Source: an uncultured Clostridia bacterium (GTDB lineage: Bacteria > Bacillota > Clostridia > Christensenellales > Aristaeellaceae). Taken from it: DNA of 64,000 nucleotides. Below, piece by piece: positions 38,725 through 48,109 of this stretch (the first letter of the stretch is position 1; each line of letters starts with the position of its first letter). The translations under genes were made by a program, and so were the position numbers. A model generated the notes under the pieces. That model was not told the DNA's origin. It was given only the letters and a program-made list of their open reading frames with translations, and made no database searches. The stretch lies in NCBI GenBank assembly GCA_946187775.1, contig CAMHSI010000002.1, positions 1 to 64,000 on the forward strand. Direction: 5' to 3'.

Positions 38725-39222
38725 TTACGCAGCCTCCTTCCCGATCGTTCCGATGTGATGCTCCAGCGCGGTTGCCTTCCGCAGGTTGATCCATCCTGCC
38801 AGGATCAGGCAGGCGGCGCTGCCCGCCAGGTAGATGATGCAGCGGATGAACTGGGGATCCTGCATCACAATCGTCTCCGTACTTCCCACCTTCACCACGG
38901 TGCTGTGGGCCTGCATGGGCAGGATGAAGATCCGGGCAATCTGCAGCGCGCCGAGGATGAACAGTGGCCAGGAATAGTTCTTCTGGTAGTTCTTCACGCC
39001 CTCGGAGGACAGGAAGGTAATCAGCATGAACAGCAGGTTGTACACAATGCTCCCGCCCACCAGGATCTGGTAGTACCAGGAACCGACATCGGATTTATAG
39101 ATTGAAACGAAATACAGAACATTCAGCAGGATCGCCAGGTAGCAGAGCCTGGAGGAGGAAGTGTTCTTCACATACCGCATCCGGTCCAGTTTCAGTTCGC
39201 GGTCATTCATGGCCTGTGTCAT
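38725..39222 (-). CDS. Uncharacterised membrane protein
   Basis: 165 aa from MTQAMNDRELKLDRMRYVKN; ~4 TM; start overlaps the previous gene's stop by 4 bp (ATGA). Confidence 0.72.
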   Translation of the reverse strand: MTQAMNDRELKLDRMRYVKNTSSSRLCYLAILLNVLYFVSIYKSDVGSWYYQILVGGSIVYNLLFMLITFLSSEGVKNYQKNYSWPLFILGALQIARIFILPMQAHSTVVKVGSTETIVMQDPQFIRCIIYLAGSAACLILAGWINLRKATALEHHIGTIGKEAA

Positions 39223-39809
39223 GCGGCTGCCCCCTTCCCGCTGGTAATCAGCGCCTGTTCTTCTTTCATGAGTTTGCATTTCCATACTGCGTTGGCGATC
39301 AGCAGTACAATGCCGATCAGCAGCAGCGCGAACAAAACATAGTGGATATCAAACCAGAAGGTTGATTCCGTGTAAAGCGTCTTGCGCTTCGTCGCGTGGG
39401 CGGCCAGCTCCTCGAAATTGATCTGCAGGAACTGGGCTTTGTAGGCTTCAATCTGCCCGTGGGCCCACACCGTCAGTCCCACTCCCCCGGCAGCCACCAG
39501 CCCGATGGCGCAGTAGTTGCCGATGTAGTACTTTCTCCGGTTGTGGGTGTTTGTAATAAACAGCACAACGCACAGCAGGATCATGCCGATGGACAACTTC
39601 AGGAACAGCTTGTTGAAGTCCTGCATGTCATAGTAGACCCTGGACCCCGTCACTGTTGATCTGTCCAGATTGGACGCGCTCCGGATCGTGCTGTACAGCG
39701 CGTCATACAGGTCGGTCATAATCCCCAGCGAGTAGATAAAAATCAGCGCACTGATAATAAGCAGCGCCAGGCAGAGAAGCTTCTGCAGCTTGACCTGTTT
39801 TTTGTACAT
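39219..39809 (-). CDS. Uncharacterised membrane protein
   Basis: ~196 aa, ~4 TM (LCLALLIISALIFIYSLGIM; LSIGMILLCVVLFITN; YVLFALLLIGIVLLIANAVW). Alternative start at 39821. Confidence 0.72.
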   Translation of the reverse strand: MYKKQVKLQKLLCLALLIISALIFIYSLGIMTDLYDALYSTIRSASNLDRSTVTGSRVYYDMQDFNKLFLKLSIGMILLCVVLFITNTHNRRKYYIGNYCAIGLVAAGGVGLTVWAHGQIEAYKAQFLQINFEELAAHATKRKTLYTESTFWFDIHYVLFALLLIGIVLLIANAVWKCKLMKEEQALITSGKGAAA

Positions 39810-39884
39810 AACCGACCACATCCTTTACTTCTTTCAAAAGGGTACGGCTCCCGCCCGGAAACGTCTCCGCCCCGGGCGGGGCCG

Positions 39885-39914
39885 GCTTCCGGCTGCCTCG
39901 CGGCAGCCGGAAGC
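39885..39914. other. Strong intercistronic stem-loop downstream of the SBP gene
   Basis: GCTTCCGGCTGCC-tcgc-GGCAGCCGGAAGC, 13 bp perfect stem; a second GC-rich hairpin (CCCGCCCGG...CCGGGCGGG) lies just before it. Confidence 0.75.
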
Positions 39915-39953
39915 TGCGTGCTTGTTTCTTTCTTCAGGTTCCCTTCCGGGAGA

Positions 39954-42080
39954 TTACTTGTTCAGGGTCTCCGCGTAGTCCAGCAGGGCTTCCCAGGCGC
40001 CTTCCTTGATGTCCAGGTACTGCGCGCCCATCATGGCATCCGCCACGGTCGCGGCCGCTTCTTCAGCGCTGCCCATGCCTTCGGAGGTGAATCCGCCGGC
40101 GATGATGTCAACCAGCACGTTCTCCTGGTCCTTGCCGCTCTGGAACTTCTCAGTCAGCTCGGTGAATCCGCCCAGGGTGTCGTTCTCGGTCTTGGTGGTG
40201 GGCAGGACGGTGGGAACGGAATCATACCAGGGATTCTCGCACAGAGCCAGCTCCGGATGCTTGATGGTGCCCAGGGCGATGGCCTTGGAGATCTTGCCCG
40301 CGCCTTCCTTACCGGCGTCGCAGGTGCACTGGAACTCGAAGGCCTGGCTCTTCATGAAGCTCAGGGTGGAGCCCAGGAACTGACGGGCGTAGTTGGTGTA
40401 GTTGCCGCCGGCCTTCTCCCACAGTTCCGTCCAGGTGGCATCGGCGATCACAGGCATCTGCTGTCCGTTGAAGTCGAAGGTTTCGTAGCTTCCGTCTTCC
40501 TTGGTCTTGATGAATTCATCGGGACCGTAGCTCATCCGGATGGTTCCGGCGGGAGAGTAAGCGTAATCGATCAGCGCCAGCGCCGCGTTCAGCTTGTTCT
40601 CGTCTCCGGCAACGCCGGCGGCGGAGATGCCCCAGCCGTCCGTCTTCACGGAACGCCAGGATTCGGTGAACCGCATATACACGCCGTTCTCATCCGTTCC
40701 GTCAAACCAGTGGGCTACAGGAACCATCACAGCCATGTATTTCTCGCCGTTTTCCTTGTCCAGGATGGGCTTCTTTACTCCGTCTTCCTCGTAGGTCTTT
40801 TCATTGTACAGCACCTGGGTCTGGTTGTAGTCATAGTGCATGAATCCCAGGTCTTTTTTCAGGTAATCTTCGGTCTTAACGTCCTGGCCTCCCACAAAGG
40901 CTTCGGAAATGAGTCCTTCCTGAACCAGTGCATTCATCTTGGCCAGGGCTTCATAGGTGGCAACTTCCTGGCGGGCATCCTTCAGGGTGCCGTCGGTGTC
41001 CACATACAGGTAATCCTGACGGGATTCCAGGCCGCGCACGCCGAACAGGTGGCCGGCGAACCGGAACATATCCACACGGCGCTGGTTGTTGGCGTCTTCC
41101 CGGGTGAACAGGCCCTGAACACTGTCCGTGCCGTTCAGCGTCTTGGCATTGGCCACCACGCAGCGCAGCAGGGCAACCAGTTCATCAGCGTCCCAGCAGG
41201 CATCCTGTCCGATGAACAGGTTGCTGCGGGTGGTGCCGTAGTATCCGTCATAGGTCTTGTCGATGTATTCACGCAGCAGGTTCACGGCTTCCTCGCCGCT
41301 GATCTGGCCCTTTTCGTTCATCACAGCGATGATGTTGCCGAAGGCGTCATAGTTCTTGGTCACATCGATCACTTCCGTGCCTTCCGCATTGGGGGTCTGG
41401 ATCGTGATGGAACCGCTGGTGGGCATGTAGGGCTGGTAGACCGGCGCCGCAGTGGTGCCGCTGCCGTCCGCCGCAACGAACGCGCCTTCGCCGTCCAGCA
41501 GCTTCTGCACCCAGTCAACCCGCATCAGGGGCATCCGTTCGATGTCGTTCACGCCGTCAAAATAGGGGCTGAAGTAGATGGCGCCGGTGTCGGTGTTACC
41601 GGTGATGGACAGGCGCACGATGGGGTTCGCGTCCAGGTATGCCTTGAAGTTGGGCATCTTGTCCAGGTATTCGGCAATGTTGACCACCAGGCCCGCTTCG
41701 CCGGCTTCGCTCAGCTTCGCGGCGGTACCGGAGAGCACATCCACCTTGTCCAGCTGCTCTTTCCAGTAGTCAAATTCCTTGGCAGCGCTGTTGCCCTGAT
41801 ATACGCTCTCGAACTTCACCTTCAGGGTGTCCTGCACCGCAACCCAGGTGGGCTTCAGGTCGCCGGCGTTGTAGGTCTTGCCGTCGGCCAGGGTGATGCC
41901 GTCGCCGGCAATCTCTGCGTCAAACAGCAGGCCGGTCTTGGCGTTGTTGTAGCCGGTCGCCATGCGGAGAACCGTGCCCTCCGCGTAGGGCAGTGCGCTC
42001 TCAGCCGCGGCAAAGCCCATCATGGACAGTGCCATCACGGCCGCCAGTACGAGAGAAAGAACCTTGGAAATCTTCTTCAT
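39954..42080 (-). CDS. ABC transporter extracellular solute-binding protein (LplA-like)
   Basis: 708 aa, signal peptide MKKISKVLSLVLAAVMALSMMGFAAAE; large SBP next to LplB/LplC-like permeases. Confidence 0.88.
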   Translation of the reverse strand: MKKISKVLSLVLAAVMALSMMGFAAAESALPYAEGTVLRMATGYNNAKTGLLFDAEIAGDGITLADGKTYNAGDLKPTWVAVQDTLKVKFESVYQGNSAAKEFDYWKEQLDKVDVLSGTAAKLSEAGEAGLVVNIAEYLDKMPNFKAYLDANPIVRLSITGNTDTGAIYFSPYFDGVNDIERMPLMRVDWVQKLLDGEGAFVAADGSGTTAAPVYQPYMPTSGSITIQTPNAEGTEVIDVTKNYDAFGNIIAVMNEKGQISGEEAVNLLREYIDKTYDGYYGTTRSNLFIGQDACWDADELVALLRCVVANAKTLNGTDSVQGLFTREDANNQRRVDMFRFAGHLFGVRGLESRQDYLYVDTDGTLKDARQEVATYEALAKMNALVQEGLISEAFVGGQDVKTEDYLKKDLGFMHYDYNQTQVLYNEKTYEEDGVKKPILDKENGEKYMAVMVPVAHWFDGTDENGVYMRFTESWRSVKTDGWGISAAGVAGDENKLNAALALIDYAYSPAGTIRMSYGPDEFIKTKEDGSYETFDFNGQQMPVIADATWTELWEKAGGNYTNYARQFLGSTLSFMKSQAFEFQCTCDAGKEGAGKISKAIALGTIKHPELALCENPWYDSVPTVLPTTKTENDTLGGFTELTEKFQSGKDQENVLVDIIAGGFTSEGMGSAEEAAATVADAMMGAQYLDIKEGAWEALLDYAETLNK

Positions 42081-42151
42081 GGGTAAGCCTCCTTCTTATT
42101 TTAAACGGTTGGCTTAGATCCAGCCGTAGGGATACAGGTTCCGGGAATCCG

Positions 42152-43042
42152 TTATTCCTTGACGCCGCCGACATTGGTGCCCTTGGCGAAGTACTTCTGG
42201 ATAAAGGGATAAATGATCAGGATCGGGATGATGGAGCAGACGATCAGCGCGTAGATCATGGAATCCGGAGCATAAATCCGGTCCCATCCTGACATCTGGT
42301 CCGGGTCGGTGTACATTTCCAGCTGCAGCCGGATGAACACCTGCAGGGGATGCTCGTTGCCGTTGGAAATCATCTGCCGGGCCCAGAAGTATCCGTTCCA
42401 GCGGCTGATGGCGAAGAACAGAGCCACCGTGGCGATGGTGCTCTTGCTCATGGGGATGTAAACCTTGTTGAGCACCTGCATTTCCGTGGCGCCGTCCACG
42501 ATGGCGGCCTCCTCGATCTCGCTGGGCACGTTCTCAAAGGCATTCCGCAGCAGGATGATGTTCATGGCCGCCATACCCATGGCAATGACCACCAGCCACT
42601 TGTCGTCCATGATGCCCATGGCGTTGAATACCTTCTGGGTGTCCAGGTAGTTCAGGTACTGGGGGATGATACCGGCGCTGAACCACATGGTGAAGACCAG
42701 AAAGAAGTTGAAGGTCTTCCGGAACAGCAGCCGCTTCTTGCTCAGGGCGTAGGCGCCCAGGATGGAAACCCCCAGGGCCCACAGCGTGCCGTAGAAGGTC
42801 AGGAACAGGGTGTTGGCGTAGGAGTTCCAGAACATGTTGTTCGAGAACATGGCGCTGAAGGCTTCAAACTGGATGTCCTTCGGCAGCAGCACCACCTGGC
42901 TTTCCTGCACTGCGGTCCGTCCGCTCATGGAGGCGGACACGGCGTACACGAAGGGATACAGGCACATCAGGGCAAAGATCGTCAGGAAAACATAGCTGAG
43001 AATTTTGAAGATCAGTTCGGAAATTTCGAGTTTTCTTTTCAT
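42152..43042 (-). CDS. Carbohydrate ABC transporter permease (LplC/YtcP-like)
   Basis: MKRKLEISELIFKILSYVFLTIFALMCLYPFVYAVSASMS; EAA loop ENVPSEIEEAAIVDGATEMQVLNKVYIPMS. Confidence 0.92.
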   Translation of the reverse strand: MKRKLEISELIFKILSYVFLTIFALMCLYPFVYAVSASMSGRTAVQESQVVLLPKDIQFEAFSAMFSNNMFWNSYANTLFLTFYGTLWALGVSILGAYALSKKRLLFRKTFNFFLVFTMWFSAGIIPQYLNYLDTQKVFNAMGIMDDKWLVVIAMGMAAMNIILLRNAFENVPSEIEEAAIVDGATEMQVLNKVYIPMSKSTIATVALFFAISRWNGYFWARQMISNGNEHPLQVFIRLQLEMYTDPDQMSGWDRIYAPDSMIYALIVCSIIPILIIYPFIQKYFAKGTNVGGVKE

Positions 43043-43058
43043 GCGAACCTCTCCCTTC

Positions 43059-44114
43059 TCAGTACAGCGAGGTGTTGGATGCCTTGCGGGCGATGGTGTT
43101 CGCACCGATCACCAGCAGCATGCCCACCACGTTGTTCATCATTTCCGCCGCGCTGGCGATGCCGGTGCCGGCGCCGCCGCCGAGGCCTGTCCGGTAAGCC
43201 AGGGTGGAAATCACGTCCGCCGTCACATAGGTCTTGGTGTTGTACAGCAGCAGGACCTTTTCATAGCCGATGTTCAGCAGCGAGCCGATCCGGGTGATCA
43301 GCATGATCACGATGGTCGACAGGATGCTGGGCAGCACCACGTAGCGCATCTGCGCCCACTTGCCGGCGCCGTCAATCTGCGCCGCTTCATAGCTGGTGGG
43401 CGAAATGGCGATGATTGCCGCGAAAAAGACGATGCTGCCGTAGCCCGCTTCTTCCCAGATACCGCTGATCTGGTAGATGGCCCGGAAGTAATCCGGGTTG
43501 TTCAACAGGCCCGCGTTCCCGGCCTCCTTGGAGATCAGGCCCAGGGCTGAAAGCGCCTGGCTCACAATGCCCATCTCGCCGATGATGGATCCCTGCTTCA
43601 CCAGCATCGTCACCAGGGAGGTCATAACGACCGTGGACATGAACTTCGGCAGGTACGTCATCACCTGCAGGGCGCTGCGGGCCGCGTTGGAGCGGACCTC
43701 GTTGAAGAACAGCGCCAGGATGATGGGCATCGGGAAGCCGAAGCACAGGCCGTAGAAGCTCAGCAGGAACGTGTTCCGCATCGCCATCCAGAAGTTCTGG
43801 CTCAGGCTGTCCCCGCCGACCAGCAGCCGCTTGAAATAGCTGAAGCCGGAAAAGAGCTGGTCGTTCACCGGCAGGATCCCATCCGGCACCTTGAAGCTCC
43901 CCAGCAGTTCATACATGGGGAAATAGCGCCAGAACAGGAAAACCAGCAGCATCGGCACCAGCATGACGTACAGCCGCCAGTCCTTCACAATCGTACGGCC
44001 TACGTTCAGCCAGTAATGCTTTTCCACGTCGTCTCTAACCGCTTGTTCCGGATCCTCATGATAGGTACCGCTGGCCTCATCGTAAAGCAGATAATCGCCG
44101 GCCTTTCCTTTCAT
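43059..44114 (-). CDS. Carbohydrate ABC transporter permease (LplB-like)
   Basis: From MKGKAGDYLLYDEASG; EAA loop SYEAAQIDGAGKWAQMRYVVLPSIL. Confidence 0.92.
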   Translation of the reverse strand: MKGKAGDYLLYDEASGTYHEDPEQAVRDDVEKHYWLNVGRTIVKDWRLYVMLVPMLLVFLFWRYFPMYELLGSFKVPDGILPVNDQLFSGFSYFKRLLVGGDSLSQNFWMAMRNTFLLSFYGLCFGFPMPIILALFFNEVRSNAARSALQVMTYLPKFMSTVVMTSLVTMLVKQGSIIGEMGIVSQALSALGLISKEAGNAGLLNNPDYFRAIYQISGIWEEAGYGSIVFFAAIIAISPTSYEAAQIDGAGKWAQMRYVVLPSILSTIVIMLITRIGSLLNIGYEKVLLLYNTKTYVTADVISTLAYRTGLGGGAGTGIASAAEMMNNVVGMLLVIGANTIARKASNTSLY

Positions 44115-44695
44115 GCAATCCCTCCTTCCCTGTTCTTGGGGTCGTTGATGCGTCTGAGATAGTGCTCCTGATCCTCCAGCATGCCATCCAGCCGGGATAC
44201 AATCCAGACGATCGCCAGTGTAAAGATGTAGGATACCGCGTCCGAAGTGATAAAGAGGAGGAGCTCCTCCGCCTTCGTTCCGGTAATCAGCGCCACCAGG
44301 ATCCTGCCCGCCTGCATGGCCAGCAGCACCAGCGCCGAGAAGAGAAAATTCAGCAGGACATTGCTCCTGAGCTTTTCCCAGCCCCACCGGCGCTCCAGCG
44401 GCCATATGGCCAGCGCGGCGAGGTTGCCGATTCCGTAGATCAGGAACTGCTGCCCCGTTCCCCGGGAGACCAGCACCGTCACGATTCCGCCGATCACCGC
44501 GTGAATCGCGCACCAGGGGCCCCACCGGACCATGACAATGGCGGTCACTGCCGCCGCGGCGGAAACCGTCCAGGGTTCCTTGGGGAACCACTCGATGGCC
44601 GCCCTCACCAGTATCGTTTCAAACACGATCAGGATAACCGCAAACAGGGAAAGATCCACTGCGCGGTAACGCCCGACCGTCATGCGTCCCTGCAT
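44111..44695 (-). CDS. Membrane protein resembling ECF-type transporter S component
   Basis: 194 aa, ~6 TM; TVSAAAAVTAIVMVRWGPWCAIHAVIGGIVTVLVS..QQFLIYGIGNL pattern; overlaps the LplB-like permease start by 4 bp. Confidence 0.6.
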   Translation of the reverse strand: MQGRMTVGRYRAVDLSLFAVILIVFETILVRAAIEWFPKEPWTVSAAAAVTAIVMVRWGPWCAIHAVIGGIVTVLVSRGTGQQFLIYGIGNLAALAIWPLERRWGWEKLRSNVLLNFLFSALVLLAMQAGRILVALITGTKAEELLLFITSDAVSYIFTLAIVWIVSRLDGMLEDQEHYLRRINDPKNREGGIA

Positions 44696-44820
44696 GGCGT
44701 CACCCCCGGTGTCCGATTGGTTTTCAGATCAATTGACAACAGGAGTATTATACCCGAAGATGTACGCCTTCGTAAAGACTGAATTGTGTCGGATTTTTCC
44801 TTATTTTATGGAAAAATTCC

Positions 44821-45618
44821 TCAGGGCTGCTTCCCGATGTAGGCCAGGATTCCGCCGTCCACGTACAGGATGTGGCCGTTCACAAAGTTGCTGGCGTCGG
44901 AAGCCAGGAACACTGCCGGGCCCTGCAGGTCCTCCGTGTTGCCCCACCGGGCCGCCGGGGTCTTGGCGATGATGAACTGGTCAAAGGGATGGCGGCTGCC
45001 GTCCGCCTGGCGCTCCCGCAGCGGCGCGGTCTGGGGCGTGGCGATGTAGCCCGGTCCGATGCCGTTGCACTGGATGTTGTGCATGCCGTACTCGGAGCAG
45101 ATGTTCCGGGTCAGCATCTTCAGGCCGCCCTTGGCTGCCGCGTAGGCGGATACGGTCTCCCGGCCCAGTTCGCTCATCATGCTGCAGATATTGATGATCT
45201 TTCCGTGTCCCTTCTGGATCATGGAGGGGATCACCGCCTTGGCGCAGATGAAGGGGGCGTTCAGGTCCACGTCGATGACCTTGCGGAACTCCGCGGCGCT
45301 CATCTCAATCATGGGAATCCGGCGGATGATGCCGGCGTTGTTCACCAGGATGTCAATCACGCCGACTTCCTTTTCAATGGTCTTGACCAGCTCCTGCACC
45401 GCTTCCTCGTTGGTCACGTCGCACACATAGCCCTTGGCGTCAATGCCCTTGTCGGCATAGGCCTGCAGGCCCTTGTTCACCAGGTCCTGGTTGATGTCGT
45501 TGAAAACGATGGTGGCGCCCGCCGCCGCGTAGGCTTCCGCGATGGCGAAGCCGATGCCGTAGCTGGCTCCCGTAATCCAGGCAATCTTTCCCTTCAGGCT
45601 GAAAGCATCCATGTTCAT
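44821..45618 (-). CDS. kduD: SDR family oxidoreductase (2-dehydro-3-deoxy-D-gluconate / gluconate 5-dehydrogenase)
   Basis: GKIAWITGASYGIGFAIAEAYAAAGA; SAYAAAKGGL; next to kduI. Start at 45618 after GGAGGGAATTGCA. Confidence 0.82.
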   Translation of the reverse strand: MNMDAFSLKGKIAWITGASYGIGFAIAEAYAAAGATIVFNDINQDLVNKGLQAYADKGIDAKGYVCDVTNEEAVQELVKTIEKEVGVIDILVNNAGIIRRIPMIEMSAAEFRKVIDVDLNAPFICAKAVIPSMIQKGHGKIINICSMMSELGRETVSAYAAAKGGLKMLTRNICSEYGMHNIQCNGIGPGYIATPQTAPLRERQADGSRHPFDQFIIAKTPAARWGNTEDLQGPAVFLASDASNFVNGHILYVDGGILAYIGKQP

Positions 45619-45693
45619 TGCAATTCCCTCCATTTTATTCGCAGGCTGATTATCTCAGCCAGTCTCAACAACCGAAATCCGGATCCCTGCCGC

Positions 45694-46536
45694 TTACCGC
45701 AGCTCCGTGGTCGGGATCGTGTCCATATCGTCAAACTCCTGGTTCTCTCCGCCCATGGCCCAGATGAATGTGTAGTTGCTGGTACCCGCGCCGGCGTGGA
45801 TGCTCCAGCTGGGGGAGATCACCGCCTGCTCGTTCTGCATAACGATATGGCGGGTTTCCTGTCCCTCGCCCATCATGTGGAACACCACATTGTCCTTCGG
45901 CACTTCAAAGTAGAAGTACACTTCCATCCGGCGCTCGTGGGTGTGGGCCGGCATCGTGTTCCACACGCTGCCGCTCTCCAGCACCGTCATGCCCATGCTC
46001 AGCTGGCAGGTCTTCAGCACCGAGGGGTGAATGAACTGGTTGATCACCCGCTTGTTGCTGGTAGCCGCGTCGCCGCAGGGCTTCTTGGCCGCGTCGGCGA
46101 TTTTGATCAGCCGGTTCTCATAGCTGCAGTGGGCCGGTGCGGAAACCAGGTAGAACTTTGCGGGCTTCTCCGGATCCGCGCTTTCGAAGTACACTTCCTT
46201 CGCGCCCTTGGTGATGTACAGGCAGTCCTTGTAGCCCAGCTCGTACACGTTCCCGTCCGCGGTCACCTTTCCGGCTCCGCCCACGTTGAACATGCCGCAT
46301 TCCCGCCGCTCAAGGAAGAACTTCGTTCCGAAGTTGTGCCAGATGTCAATTCCCTTGTCGATGGAAACCTTTTCCTTCACCGGCATGATTCCCATGGTCA
46401 CCATCCGGTCCACGTGGCTGTAAACCACTTCCACCGTATCCGGGGTGAACAGTTTTTCAATCAGGAATTCCTTCCTGGTTTCCTCTGTGGTGTAGCGTTT
46501 GAAATCCCGCTGGTTGCAGCTGTAGCGAATATCCAT
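45694..46536 (-). CDS. kduI: 5-dehydro-4-deoxy-D-glucuronate isomerase
   Basis: 280 aa; MPAHTHERRMEVYFYFEVP; SPSWSIHAGAGTSNYTFIWAMGGEN. Confidence 0.95.
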   Translation of the reverse strand: MDIRYSCNQRDFKRYTTEETRKEFLIEKLFTPDTVEVVYSHVDRMVTMGIMPVKEKVSIDKGIDIWHNFGTKFFLERRECGMFNVGGAGKVTADGNVYELGYKDCLYITKGAKEVYFESADPEKPAKFYLVSAPAHCSYENRLIKIADAAKKPCGDAATSNKRVINQFIHPSVLKTCQLSMGMTVLESGSVWNTMPAHTHERRMEVYFYFEVPKDNVVFHMMGEGQETRHIVMQNEQAVISPSWSIHAGAGTSNYTFIWAMGGENQEFDDMDTIPTTELR

Positions 46537-46545
46537 TGTCTTTTC

Positions 46546-48096
46546 TCACCTTTCTTCCATTTCTCCGACGTTCTCCGCATCGATCCACGGGCCTTCGATC
46601 CCGTCATAGGTTACATGGTCCAGCGTCACCTTATCCACATTCTTCAGGATCAGGCCCCGCCGGCAGCATTTCTCCACCTGCTCCGCCATCACCGGAACCA
46701 GCGGCTCCGCCGCCGGATCAAAGGAGAAGCTGCAGTCCTTCAGGGCAATGTGCTCCGCCGGTTTCTCCGGCAGTCCCAGCACATACCCGGCGCAGGCTTT
46801 GCACCCTGTGGCCTCCACCTGCTCAAACCGGATCGTTCCGATCCGCGGCGTCGTGTCGTCCACCGGCTGCTTTTCCCGGGTCTGCACCCATTCGCTGTGC
46901 CCGTCCGGATCGCAGAAGTACATGCTGTTGACGATCAGGGGCATCTTCACCCCGTCCATCCGCACCTTCTCGAACAGGATATCGTCGATGACGCCGTCCT
47001 TTCCCCGGCCCCGGCGGGTCTTGATCCGCAGTCCCCGGTCATTCCCCCGCATGTAGCAGTGGTGCACCCGTACGTTCCGGATGCCGCCGGCCATCTCGCT
47101 TCCCAGCGTCACGCCGCCGTGCCCGTCCAGCATTGCGGACCAGGCAATCTCCACGTCCTCGCAGGGATGCTTGTATTTCTTTCCGATCCGGATCTTTCCG
47201 CTCTTCAGGGCGATGCAGTCATCTCCCACGGAAATCTCCGTTCCCAGCAGGCGTACATTCCTGCAGCACTCCGGATCGAATCCGTCCGTGTTGGGGCTTT
47301 CATAGGGAGCCCGGATCTGGATGTCAATGAAGTCCAGGTCCTCGCTGAAGGCGGGATGCAGGTTCCAGCTCGGGCTGTTCATGAAGGTGATGCCCTGTAC
47401 GGTCAGCCCCTTGCAGCGCTGGGTGTACAGCAGGTGTCCCCGGCGGGCGATCCGCTTTTCCTTGGGGTTCACCCACCAGTCGCCTTCGCCGCCCCTGCCG
47501 TCGATGACGCCCTCGCCGATGATGGTCGTATCTTCGGTGTCAAAGGCGGTCAGCGCCGAGGCGAATCCTTCCTCGCTGTTGCCCTCCCAAAGGCCCATCA
47601 GCACTTCCCCGTCCGGGTTCTCCGCGGGAATGCATTCCGGCAGGATGGGGAATTTCATCCGGTCCGTCAGCAGCTTCAGCACCGCGCCGTCCGCGATTTC
47701 CAGCATCATGTGGCTCCTGAGGAACAGGGGCCCCGTGGCGTACTCGCCGGCGGGAATCAGCACCCGGCCCCCCGCCGGGCAGCAGAGAATTGCCGCCTGC
47801 AGCATGGCCGTGTCGTCCGTAACCCCGTCGCCCTTGGCGCCGAAGTCCCGTACATCCAGCGTGCACAGTTCCTTCTTTGTCCGGAAGGTCAGGCTCTCCG
47901 TCTCCCCGCTGTCCGTCCGGCTTTCCAGGGTATATTCCGTATCCGGCTCCAGGTCGAAAAGGGAGGACACCGAGCGGTATTCCTCTCCCCGGTCTTCCCC
48001 GTTCAGCTTCAGCGTCCGCTTTTCCCGGGCCTGGTAGAGGCCCTCCGGATCCAGCAGCACGCTGCAGCTGCGGGAGGTCAGGCACAGTATTTTCAT
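46546..48096 (-). CDS. Polygalacturonase (GH28), no signal peptide
   Basis: RDFGAKGDGVTDDTAMLQAAI; NTDGFDPECC; GDDCIALKSGK; GHGGVTLGSE. Confidence 0.92.
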   Translation of the reverse strand: MKILCLTSRSCSVLLDPEGLYQAREKRTLKLNGEDRGEEYRSVSSLFDLEPDTEYTLESRTDSGETESLTFRTKKELCTLDVRDFGAKGDGVTDDTAMLQAAILCCPAGGRVLIPAGEYATGPLFLRSHMMLEIADGAVLKLLTDRMKFPILPECIPAENPDGEVLMGLWEGNSEEGFASALTAFDTEDTTIIGEGVIDGRGGEGDWWVNPKEKRIARRGHLLYTQRCKGLTVQGITFMNSPSWNLHPAFSEDLDFIDIQIRAPYESPNTDGFDPECCRNVRLLGTEISVGDDCIALKSGKIRIGKKYKHPCEDVEIAWSAMLDGHGGVTLGSEMAGGIRNVRVHHCYMRGNDRGLRIKTRRGRGKDGVIDDILFEKVRMDGVKMPLIVNSMYFCDPDGHSEWVQTREKQPVDDTTPRIGTIRFEQVEATGCKACAGYVLGLPEKPAEHIALKDCSFSFDPAAEPLVPVMAEQVEKCCRRGLILKNVDKVTLDHVTYDGIEGPWIDAENVGEMEER

Positions 48097-48109
48097 ACGT
48101 TCGTCTCCG

